Assembly (NCBI RefSeq): GCF_000003195.3
Contig: NC_012870.2
Span: forward strand, 2,513,501 to 2,577,500
Source of the DNA: Sorghum bicolor
Lineage: Eukaryota > Streptophyta > Magnoliopsida > Poales > Poaceae
Direction: 5' to 3'
Length of the DNA: 64,000 nucleotides
A program made the translations under genes and the position numbers. Shown piece by piece: positions 10,177 to 21,033 of this stretch. Numbering within the stretch: position 1 is the first letter of the stretch; every line of letters begins with the position of its first letter. A model generated the notes under the pieces. That model did no database searches. It was given only the letters and a program-made list of their open reading frames with translations, and was not told the origin of the DNA.

Positions 10177-13100
10177 ATGGCGGCGATGCCGGCGCTCCTG
10201 CTGCTGCTGGTGGCCGCGGCGATGATGCTCTCCCCAGCGTCCGCCCGCATTCCCGGCGTGTACGGCGGCGGCGGCTGGCAGAGCGCGCACGCCACGTTCT
10301 ACGGCGGCAGTGACGCCTCGGGCACCATGGGTACGTTCCTTGGTCCTTGCTGTGCTCGTCGTCGATATCGTTCTCATTCTCATCCTCATGAACGAGAAAG
10401 AAACGGGGAAAAAATGGCTAACTGAAAGAAACGTGTGCCGTTTCACGGCGGCGGTCGGTCTTGCAGGCGGCGCGTGCGGCTATGGCAACCTGTACAGCCA
10501 GGGGTACGGCGTGAACAACGCGGCGCTGAGCACGGCGCTGTTCAACGAGGGTCTGAGCTGCGGCGCGTGCTTCGAGCTCAAGTGCGAGAACCAGCCCGGG
10601 TGGCGGTGGTGCCGCCCCGGGAGCCCCTCCATCCTGGTGACGGCCACCAACTTCTGCCCGCCAAACTACGCGCTCCCCTCCGACGACGGCGGCTGGTGCA
10701 ACCCGCCACGCCCGCACTTCGACCTCGCCATGCCCATGTTCCTCCACATCGCCGAGTACCGCGCCGGCATCGTCCCCGTCTCCTACCGCCGGTACGACGA
10801 CGCCTCCCTGCCCTGCATCCTCTCTTCAGCGTTGCGTTTCTTTGGCCGTGCTCGTCGTCGTTGGGGACGGTGCCGGTAGTAGTAAACGACATGCTCCTTG
10901 GTTGGAGCACCGGGGATTTTGACGCCTTTGTCCCTCCCTCCACTGGCCGTTTCGTCTGCAGAGCGAGAGCAGAGATTCCTCGCTCTGCCCACGCGTCTTT
11001 TGAGGCGTAGTGGGGCTACTACTCTGCTCCTCGACGCTGTGCCGCTGTAGCTGTGTCCTGTGGGCTGTGGCTGCCTGGCTGGGAAAAGAAAAAAAAACCG
11101 TGACGCGTTCCGTCTCACAGGCTCACGCAGGGCAGCCCGGCACACAACCACCATCCACCAACGCCAACCCGTTTCGATTCGTCACCTCCGTTGGCTGGTT
11201 CCTTTGCCGATGGATAGATCGATCTGGCTGGCGGCACGGACCTGCACGGCTTGGCGATTCATTTCGCGTCGTTTCGATCACGGCGCGGGCTGGCAAGTAC
11301 TACTTTCCCCAATGGCGGGCTGGGGATGGGGCACCGGATCCGGGCGTAAAAGCCGCAACGCGAAATTCTGCGGCAGTACGTGATAAATCCAAGGCGATTT
11401 GGTACAGAACTAGAGGAAAATTGTGTTTTTCTGCGTCCATGCGAGTCCATGCTCGTCTCCATTGGCAGTTCTTGGTACAGTTTGGTGGTACTAGAGTTTG
11501 AGCTTTTTTGACAACGAGCTAAGGCCTTGTACGTCCACCCAAAAATGCAAAATTTTTCAAGATTTCCCGTCACATCGAATCTTTAGACGCATGCATGTAG
11601 TATTAAATATAGACGAAAATAAAAACTAATTGCACAGTTTGGTCGAAATTGTCGAGACGAATTTTTTGAGTCTAGTTAGGCCATAGTTGAACAATAATTA
11701 CCGCAAACAAATTAAAGTGCTACATTGTCACGAAATATTTTCGTTCGGGAAGTAAACAAGGCCATTGAGCAGCGTGCACACACGCAACACAGGCATGGTT
11801 GCGAGCGAGGCCGTTCCGGCAGGTCACATGGGACGGAAGCCGGACGGACGGACCGGCGTCCGGTGCTACTAGTAGTAGTAGACTAGTAGTGTAGCACTAG
11901 TACTACTGCTGACGAAAAGAAACGGAAGGCTGCTTTCTTGACATTCTATTTGGGTCTAATCTGCCATCTCTACAGTTGTGGTTGTTTTTGTTGTGTCTAG
12001 CATCCGGCCTTGTTTAGTTTCCGATTTCCCTACTCTAGCACTTTAGTTTTTATTTGACAAATATTATCCAATCATAAACTAACTAGAATTAAAAGATTCG
12101 TCTCGTCATTTACAGACAAACTGTGTAATTAGTTTTTGTTTTCGTCTATATTTAATGCTTCATGCATCTGCCGTAAGATTCGATGTGACGGGGAATCTTG
12201 AAAACTCAGGCCTTGTTTCACCTTAAAAACCAAAAACTTTTCAAGATTTCCCGTCACATCGAATCTTACGTCACATGCATGAGACACTAAATATAGACGA
12301 AAATAAAAACTAATTACACAATTTACCTGTACATCGCGAGATGAATCTTTTAAGTTTAGTTACTCCATGATTGGATAATGTTTGTCATAAACAAACAAAA
12401 GTGCTACAGTTCAAAAAACCAAAAAAAATTCGGAACTTTAAACAAAGTATAAAAAAAATGCCTGCGTGCGTAGTGTGGAGCACTCTTTTCAGAAAGACGA
12501 CCACCCGGGTCATCGGCCACAGGGAAAGGCCCAGAGAAGCCTCCAAAAAACACCCAAGGTAGCAGTAGTAGGAACAGTAGACGACACACTGGTACTGGTA
12601 GCATCACAGGCTTTGACCTTTTTCACTTTTGCCGCCGGGGGGTACACACCGCACAGCCTCCGGGACTTTTGCGGCTCTCCCCGTCCACGCCTGACGCTTC
12701 ACATCTCTAATGACCCCAGGGCCCATACCCTCACCGGCCTGCCTACCACTACACCCCTGAAAATGGCCCGTTTGCCCTTCGTTCCTCCGTGCCCCGGTCC
12801 CCGCGTGACCTGTAAAGCCCAGGGGCCATTCCGTCCTTCCGTCCTGCAGCTCCGCCATTACCGCGTGAAGCCGCGGTGGTCCTAGCACTGCACTCGCTGC
12901 ACCTCCTGGCCGCGGTGTCTGTCCTGCCCTTTCTTTTTTCCACTACAGCAGCAAGAACAACTCGCTTGCCATTTCCCGTTCTGCCCCTGTGTAACCAGTA
13001 AAGTACTGCTGCTCGTAGTACAGGCTTACCTGCTGTCTGCTGATTGATGAGCACCAAAATCTAACGATGCTGTAAAAAAAGTATTTACTTGGAGGAGTAG

Positions 13101-13808
13101 TACTTAGCATTCATACAAAATAACCCCTTGTTTAGATTGGAGATTAAAATTTTTGGGTGTCACATCGGATATGTTGGAAAGATGTCGGAAGGAAAATAAA
13201 AAAACAAATTACATAGTTCGTCAGGAAACTGCAATACAAATCTATTAAGCATAATTAATGTATCATTAGCACATGTAGGTTACTGTAGCATTTAAGGCTA
13301 ATCATAGAGTAACTAGACTTAAAAGACTCGTCTCGCGATTTTCAACCAAACTGTGTAATTAGTTTATTTTTTTTATATACATTTAATGTTACATGCATGT
13401 GTCTAAAGATTCGATGGGATGGATGAAAAAATTTTGGGTGGGAACTAAACAGGGCCTAAAAAGAAAATGTGCTAACCATGATTTGTTTCTCGCTGCAGGG
13501 TGCCATGCCGGAAGTCAGGCGGCGTGCGGTTCACCATCAACGGCTTCCGGTACTTCAACCTGGTGCTGATCACGAACGTGGCCGGCGCGGGTGACATCGT
13601 GCGCGCGAGCGTGAAGGCGTCCAGCACCGGGTGGCTGACCATGTCCCGGAACTGGGGCCAGAACTGGCAGTCCAACGCCATCCTCGTCGGCCAGGCGCTC
13701 TCCTTCCGCGTCACCGGCAGCGATCGCCGCACCTCCACATCCTGGAACGCCGCCCCGCGCAACTGGCAGTTCGGCCAGACCTTCGAGGGCAAGAACTTCA
13801 GGGTCTGA
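10177..13808 (+). CDS. Alpha-expansin (EXPA family)
   Basis: The gene encodes a secreted cell-wall loosening protein that weakens contacts between cellulose and matrix glycans. Three exons, 10177-10330, 10467-10791 and 13499-13808, join in phase to 262 residues, a normal EXPA length. Residues 1-23 form a hydrophobic signal peptide. The GH45-like domain follows, with conserved cysteines (55, 83, 86, 91, 100, 115, 129) and the HFD motif at 135-137. The C-terminal cellulose-binding expansin domain is in exon 3 ([20 protein letters not shown], then [13 protein letters not shown]). Phase fits at both junctions. Intron 1 is 136 bp. Intron 2 is 2707 bp and holds four MITEs, which is very long for this family. 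No break is seen, so the gene should be functional if the long intron is spliced. Which EXPA member it is cannot be told by eye. Confidence 0.93.
11523..11763. mobile_element. Tourist-like MITE in expansin intron 2
   Basis: Left end GGCCTTGTACGTCC, right end AGTAAACAAGGCC, with internal blocks of the GGCCTTG family. TAA precedes it; the right flank no longer matches. Confidence 0.75.
12006..12208. mobile_element. Tourist-like MITE, right end missing, in expansin intron 2
   Basis: Left end GGCCTTGTTTAGTTTCC followed by the usual internal sequence. It stops at GAATCTTGAAAACT, directly against the next element, so its right inverted repeat is lost. Confidence 0.7.
12209..12448. mobile_element. 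Tourist-like MITE in expansin intron 2
   Basis: Left end GGCCTTGTTTCACC, right end an eroded GGAACTTTAAACAAAG. It is abutted to the element before it in the same orientation and belongs to the subfamily seen at 36800. Confidence 0.7.
13124..13456. mobile_element. Second-family MITE in expansin intron 2
   Basis: A 333-bp element with left end CCCCTTGTTTAGATTGG, right end AACTAAACAGGGCC and TAA on both sides (13121-13123 and 13457-13459). It matches the copy at 38164-38502, including GGTGTCACATCGGAT. It ends about 40 bp before the exon 3 acceptor. Confidence 0.8.
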
Positions 13809-14530
13809 TGAGGTCATGTCAAATTCCACCGCGAGTGAGAAAGAAGAAGCCAAGAAGGTCTTCTTCTTATACATAATTATTACTACTAAGTATACCTAGT
13901 GATTAAGAGCGTGTTAGGGTGGGAATGTCCGTGAATGCCCCTTTAAGGCCACCACGTCTTCTCGCCTTAATTCGATGTCCAAGCTAAGTCCTCTGAAAAA
14001 AAGGAGTTTTTGCTTCTGAACATGGGGGGCAAAAGGGTCGGTTAGGGTATATTGCTGTCTAGCTGGTCCCTTAGTACTCGACTACTCCATTAGTGTGTGG
14101 TTATGGATCATGTTTTGGCTTGGGCCTTTGGGGAGGTGATGGACTTCTGTCGAAACTAAAGAGTGGCTGAAGTGGCTGCCAAGCTGCAGCTCAAAATTGG
14201 GGGGCGGTGAGCGTAGCCCGCAGCTGCTCGTCTTGTCCTTCCGTCCCGTGTCTTTCTCCATGAAGTGGCTAGCCTTTGTTATCTCATTATTATCATGGAC
14301 CTGATTTTCATTGCCAGTAAGTAAGGTGATTGAACGTGTAAGAAAGTTTCTTTTCTTGCTGCTCTCGCTTGTCTCGCTGTGATGCTTCGTTGTTGTCTCA
14401 CCGTGATGCTTTGTTAACAAAAAAAACTCGAAAACCTACGCGATATCCGAATGATGACGACCGCGATGATTGATTCGTGCGGCTCCTTTGCGTGAATGCT
14501 GGCGAGGGCTCCTTCCTCCGGTCGTGCTGA
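13809..14530. other. Expansin 3' flank; no further gene recognised
   Basis: The first few hundred bases should be the expansin 3' UTR. No clear polyadenylation motif or other gene could be assigned. Confidence 0.4.
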
Positions 14531-14689
14531 GGCCTTGTTTAGTTTACTCTGAAAACTAAAAACTTTTAAAGATTAATTTTACAGTTTGTCTGTAAACTAC
14601 GAAATGAATCTTTTGAACTTAGTTAGTCTATAATTAGATAATATTTGTTAAATAAAAAACAAAAATGCTACACTGCCGAAATCAAGGCC
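14531..14689. mobile_element. Shortened Tourist-like MITE
   Basis: Left end GGCCTTGTTTAGTTTAC and right end ATCAAGGCC, with an internal deletion (159 bp compared with about 240). Confidence 0.65.
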
Positions 14690-15613
14690 CGAGATGAAAA
14701 TTCGTGAAAGGGATAAAGCAGAAAGCGAAAGCGCGCCGCGGGCACCGGGCAATGGCCTTCCGCTTTGGGGATGGCCACGGTCGGTTCAGTCTTGTCTGGT
14801 TGCTCGAGTTCGGACGCCACGGTCGCGTTCGTGACCGTGATGGCGCCACCGACCAGCCGTGTTGGGGACATGGCATGGCTCAGCGCCTCAGCGGCATGAT
14901 GATGCTCTGCTACCGGTGTGGCTTTGGTGAGTTCATCGCGAGATTGGCGCTGGTTACGCGTCGACGTCGCCGAGGCCGGAGGGAGCCAAATGCGACTCCC
15001 ACTCCTCCGTGAGAGTCCGTGACAGCCAGGTGAGGTGCGGTTGCTGTCATCAGGCGATGCGGTGCGGTGGGGCCGAGATCAGCGGCGTGAGAGGGAGGGA
15101 ACGGAGATGGCAATGGCCGGCAAGCTCAGCAGCTGGGACTGCCAGTGCCATCCACATCCACTCCGATGCCCATCGCAACGGCCCTCACGCCGGAGATCTC
15201 GATCGGCAAAGCGCACGCCTGTCAACATCATGTCACGGATACATCATATCATATCCCGGCTGCACAAACAGTCAACAGCACTAAGATATGGGCGCGACAC
15301 ATTGATGCCTACGTACTGAACAAATAGCCATAACCTGGAACAAATGCAGCCGATTCAGGTTAAAGATTCGGAACATGCAAATGCAGCCGGCAACAAAGAC
15401 GATCGGTTGAGGTTAACAACTCGGAACATGAGCTCTCTCTTGATGCCATGGGTTTCGACATACAGATCCAGTCAAGCTGAAACCGAGCAGCTCACGATAA
15501 AAACGAAAAGACTTGTTACCAAAAGACTGATTACCCTCATTATACACAGACCAGAGCATATTCACAAGCTACAGTCTAGCTAACGACCTGACCAAGTTTA
15601 ATGCTTTTCCTTG
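14690..15613. other. No gene recognised; includes the kinase 3' UTR
   Basis: GC-rich sequence followed by mixed sequence. The last few hundred bases are probably the 3' UTR of the minus-strand kinase. Open frames here are short and without domains. Confidence 0.35.
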
Positions 15614-18600
15614 CTAACGAGAATGGGCCAATGGTTTTGGATTTGGACCAACAGTCTCCTTTGTGCCTGCCAGGCTTCTCCGGCGAGGATTGCGAGTGCT
15701 CTTGCTAGCAGTCACAGCAGCAGGTGCCTGTTTGGTTCCAGCCTTGGGTTCTTGAAGCTTCTCAGCTTCACTGGAGTCTTGGACCTCTTGTAGAATAGTG
15801 ACCACATCATCCATAGTCGGCCTCATCTTAGCTTCGTAGGATAGGCATTCAAGAGCAAGGGCAGCAATTGATTGCGCACTGTTGAGATTGTATTGACCTT
15901 CCAGCCTGGTATCCAGAATGCGGAATATCTTGCGCTTATGTGCGAGGTAAGGTCGAGCCCACTCCACAAGATTGTGCTCACCCTGGGGGCGGTTCTTGTC
16001 AATGGCACGGCGGCCTGACAGCATCTCCAGAAGCACTACTCCAAAGCTATAGATGTCGCTCTTTGTAGTTAGGTGACCTGAAAGTGTAGCATTGTTCAAA
16101 GAAAGGGATCCATATCACATAAAGATGAGCTGTTCATATAAGGCTACCGAAATAAAATGTCGTTCTTTGCCTACAAGACATAATCACAACATTTTCGCAC
16201 CAAAGCTAGGAGTGCAGTAATTTGAATTCATAAAATGGCATCTAAGCCATGCAATGATTGAGCTGTTCATATAAGGCTACCGAAATAAAATGTCGTTCTT
16301 TGCCTACAAGACATAATCACAACATTTTCGCACCAAAGCTAGGAGTGCAGTAATTTGAATTCATAAAATGGCATCTAAGCCATGCAATGATTGAGCTGTT
16401 CATACAAGGCTACCGAAATAAAATGGTGCTCTCTGTCTACAAGACAAGCACAACATTTTCGCACCAAAGCCCGAAGTGCTGTAATTCGAATTCATAAAAT
16501 GAAATCTAAGCCATGTCACACAACTGTTTATGATATATTTAGAAGACCATGAAAATAAGCACCAACATCCATGGCCCTCTTTTTCAACCCCACTCCACTA
16601 ATGCATTGCACTAAAACTTCTTTCAAGAATGCAACTTAACTACTCAACTCGATATAGCATATGATACACCAAAAAATGGAATTTCCATCCAGGGAACCAA
16701 TTATACCATTTTTAAGGAGTCTAGGATCTATATCGAATGTGTCATTTAATGTACACCATTAGCTAGGTTTTTATCACAAAATGCAGTTTTTAGACCAGGG
16801 CAAACAAATCTACAGAAATTTGGAGGGGAAACACAGAGCTGCACTTCAAATGTTACCTGTTGAAAGATACTCAGGAGCTGCATAACCGTATGTTCCCATA
16901 ACTCTTGTGGACACATGGCTCTTCTCACCAACAGGACCATCCTTAGCCAATCCAAAATCAGAAAGCTTCGCAGAATAATCCTGCATATTAATTCAATGTA
17001 CCTCTTTCTGTGGAGCAAACAAATGTTGAAATAAAGTATCCTGCATTACAGATTCACTTTCACTTACTGTGTCAAGGAGGATGTTGGAAGTCTTAAAATC
17101 TCGGTAAATAACTTTTGCCTCTGCACTATGAAGGTAAGCCAGTCCTTTTGCTGCTCCAAGTGCAACCTTCATTCTAAGGTTCCATGACAGAGGTTGGAAG
17201 TATGAGCCTCCTACATCAAGGATTCATAGAGCAATTAATAAATCAGAAGACATACTACCATAGTGATATTATAATATGAACAAACAATAAGAGATCAGTA
17301 ACACAAGGTCCTGGGTAACTTACTCCTAAACAGATGATTTTCCAAGCTCCCACGGGGCATGAACTCGTATACTAGCAGTCGGTGCTCATCCTCTACGCAG
17401 TATCCAATCAGCTTGACAAGGTTGGGATGACAGAACTGACCTAGGTAATTAACTTCCGCCTATGAACGGAATACTTATCTATGTTAGTAACCAAAGCCAG
17501 CACAGAGAGGTGGGATACAAGAGAAATTTTCAAACACACATGAACAATCGTGGATTCACAGGGCAATAGCATAAAATAGAATAGCATTATACTCACCAAC
17601 CATTCTCGGTGCCCTTGCAAACCCTCAGGGTTGAGTTTTTTCACAGCAACAGCAATTCCAGTGCCAGGCCTGCAAGGCGATAATGTGTTTTCATCGATCC
17701 ATCCTTTATAGACAGATCCAAACCCTCCTTCACCTAGAACACTATCAGGACGGAAATTCCTTGTGGCTGCCTTGAGATTATTGAAGGTGAAGACCTTAAC
17801 ATTGGCTGATTGCAGGATTTCACATTCAGTCTTGGCACTTGTTGGCATGGAAGCTGAAGAGGCTCGACTACTACAGCCGCTAAGCCTACTCCCATCCTTA
17901 CCACCACTCTTCGAGAACATTCCTGCAGATCATGCATTAAGTAAAGATTCTACTTAAGGAAGGGTACAAGAAAACACCGAACAAAAGCCTCATATTGTTC
18001 CAATGGTGAACAAGATTGTGATGATATATCTGAGGCCCATATAAATAACAACCATCACTATCCAGAAGGGACATCCACTTAAGCATATATTTTAATAGGA
18101 AAGTAGCACCATACAATATAATGAACTGTATATTGAAAATCATTGCCCGGCCATATCTAAAGATTGATACGAGAACCTACAGACAGCTATAGGCAGTAAT
18201 AATTGCTGTCTTTGGCAAAAATTTCTAGCACCAGTGGGTTGATTGATGTCGAAGAATCAGCTCCAGAAACCAATTTTCCTAGAGGATCCTAAAACATTTG
18301 TAGTGCAAGAGCAACCGATGTAGGCATATGATAATGCAGTAAACATACATGCCTTTTATCAGGAAAAACAATATAAGTCGGCATTAACGCAACTGTGACT
18401 AACCGCTCAAAACATTTGATCAATAGGTCATAGGAACCGACTATCGGATGTGAACTGGTTGACATTACTAGCTTTGTTATGACACTATCAAAATACATCA
18501 AGGTAGAACTTTGGTGTTTTTCCTAATTTTGTATCAACACCGTACATTGAGCAAGTAAATAAAAAATATAATAACAACAGGAAACAATTAGTGAACTCCT

Positions 18601-19601
18601 AAAATATTTTCCCCCTTTGTTCGTGTGATATATTTCACAAGAGGAAAATGTGAATAGCGAAGCTCCACGCTCAACAGTATAAGCATGCCAAATAGTGGCC
18701 ATCTGGGGTACACAGTACACACACAATGCTACAAGAAAAGTCATACTAGTTATAACTCTACCACAGTACTGGTCCTGCTTCGATCCTATATCACCTAGGT
18801 CAAAAACAGAATCCAGGGTGGTTGGAACTACACATGCAGGTGGACCATCAACACAAAGCATTATCTAATAAGGTAGTGATAAGACTTCTTGCAGTAAAGT
18901 CAACCTCATGTCACTTACTAATGTCATCTCAGGAGGCCAAGTGCTACTGAGAGGATAACAAAAGAACCACTGCACATGTCCCATCCACTACCATACGAAA
19001 TAAGGTAATACCTATCATCTAATAAAGGCTAAGCTCTTTTTGCACAAGTGCAGAATCACCTACAAAGTACAACGCCTCAGGATCGAAGCTCGCTTTAGAA
19101 AAAAAAAAAAAAACCACTCTAAAGCGAATGCGATGGCTCACTTCTAGCTCCTTGGACACATTGAGGTTGGCAAGACAGCTGAAACGTTGGAATCATCTAA
19201 CAGAACAAGACCCACCGGAACAGCCCAATCAGCCTAAGTGCCTAACCAACAAGCAAGAGTACATAACCACAGTATGCCATTGCCTACTTGATTCGATGAC
19301 AGTTCCCCCCTCTGTTCTGTTGCTAGGAAACTTATCTAATCAAATCGCCCCAAAACGCATCACGCAGATGAGCAAAAATCATTCCGCAAAAGATCAACGA
19401 ACCGGAATTCTCACATCCCCAAAGCCCTCCGCCTGATCGGAGAGCGCAACTAGCAAGCACGGATCGCCCAAACCCCTCCTGGAATCGCCCCATGAACTAA
19501 CGGTACCAAGCAACGGCTAGGAGAAGGACGGACGAACCTGAGGTGCCAGGGTGAGGGCTCCCATCCTTGATCCGCGCGCCCCAGCAGCAGCAGTTCCCCA
19601 T
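15614..19601 (-). CDS. Receptor-like cytoplasmic kinase, subfamily VII (PBL/APK1-like)
   Basis: This gene encodes a Ser/Thr kinase that relays signals from membrane receptor kinases. Six exons (19601-19538, 17922-17597, 17459-17324, 17210-17068, 16980-16857, 16077-15614) join in phase to 418 residues. The start MGNCCC carries Gly2 for N-myristoylation and Cys4-6 for palmitoylation, so plasma-membrane anchoring is expected. Kinase motifs are the Gly loop [11 protein letters not shown] (85-95), Lys116 in AVKKL, YRDFK with catalytic Asp213, DFG at 231-233 and YAAPEY. The kinase is of the RD type, usually activated by loop phosphorylation. The tail after the kinase domain is basic and Ala/Ser-rich. 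Family knowledge (BIK1, PBL) suggests a role in immune or developmental signalling, but the exact member is not assigned. Confidence 0.93.
16127..16525. repeat. 133-bp unit repeated three times in kinase intron 5
   Basis: Units start at 16127, 16260 and 16393, each with GAGCTGTTCATA. The first two look identical over 133 bp and the third has diverged. They lie wholly within the intron between kinase exons 5 and 6. Confidence 0.85.
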
Positions 19602-19810
19602 TTCCGCGTGCTCGGTGCTCCCCCCCGCCGCACCGCCGGAGCGAAGCGCGGCAGCGAGAGCGGGTGCCCCACCAACCAATCGGATCAAACGAGCCGCGTC
19701 GCTGGCACCGGGCACGCACCGGAGGCGCCCGGCGATCCGCCGGGGGGCTAGGGTTTTGGGACGGGAGCTGCGAAGCGGGTGGACGGAAAACAGCAGGAGA
19801 GTGTGTGAGT

Positions 19811-19818
19811 ATATAGAG
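19811..19818 (-). promoter_or_regulatory. TATA box of the kinase gene
   Basis: CTATATAC on the minus strand, about 210 bp upstream of the kinase ATG, in a pyrimidine-rich context. Confidence 0.45.
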
Positions 19819-20150
19819 AGGGGGTGGAGGGAGGTGGCGTGGTGGAGCGCGTGAGAGGCTGCCGCTTTGGGGAGGGAGTGTGCCGAACAAGCGAGGGAGG
19901 GAGAGGAGCGTGAGACAGTTAATGGCGGGCAAGGGAGGCGTGTGTTAACGGGGCAAGGCGCCGCGGGTTCCGCCTGCGCTCCAGGGAAAAAGCCTGGGAA
20001 GTTGGTGCGAGGCAGTGAGGCACGGTACAGGGTGGGACGCTGTCGCGTGGGCCCCACTTTAGGGACCGCTGATGTTACCGTTTCACCTCCGGGGTTAACG
20101 GATGAGTGTTTTACGGTCTCAAACAGAGCGTGCTGGTAGGTTCGGCCCAC

Positions 20151-20991
20151 GGCCCGGGAAATTGGGTGCTGGGGTTGTTGGGCTTAGTTAAACCTGGTTC
20201 CGGATGAAAACGATAAATGGCTCCTTAGTTATAGCCCACAAAGTCTCTAACTGCTGTAGTGTAGGGATTATTACAAATTTGTGATGTTGGAGAGAGATCT
20301 TGTAAGAAAAGATAGCTTAGGACTACCTAAAGATTGAATTTCCTGAGGATTCTTTCTTTATAAAGGAAATAGATTTTGATAATCCATTCATTTGATATAT
20401 GTTGTGAATATTAATATATTTTTAAATCACCCTAGGGTTAGAATTGTGGGATACATATTTCATAAAAGCACCAATTCTTCTATCTTTCAATAATCATAAT
20501 AGTACGACCGCTAAAACAATATAGAAAATCAATTCATCTCTCTTTCTTTGCGTGCAAGTTCCTATGATGTAATCCAGTTGTCCATTAGCGTAGTGTGTAT
20601 TTTGGATAGAAAAAAAATCATATTTTATAACTTTTGATTGTTAATTAATTAAATCTTTATCTTTATCTATATCTTATGTGTCTATACCCATATATATCTA
20701 TATCTATCTATCCATATCTATATCTTTTATAAACACAAAACCCATTATATTTTTATCTCAATGTACAAGTTATCCACGTCATCTTCCACTAACCATCCAC
20801 AACATTTCCCATTAAATGCCACACCATCCCTACTAACTTTCAACACTTTCTATATAAACATGCAAGTCATCAACGTCATCTCCCACTAACCATCCATATA
20901 GTTTTTTTTGCTAAATGTTATGTCGTCCTGCTAATTTTTATTTTCTTAATGCAACCAATCCATGTCACATCACTAAGTGTAATTACTATTT

Positions 20992-21033
<42 letters not shown>

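Noticed and set aside
10435..11010. Open frame of 191 codons overlapping expansin exon 2
   Set aside because: Out-of-frame shadow of the expansin coding sequence; Arg-rich and without homology.
19497..20150. Open frame of 217 codons upstream of the kinase
   Set aside because: Only its last 35 codons contain the kinase start MGNCCC and intron read-through; the rest is 5' UTR and promoter.
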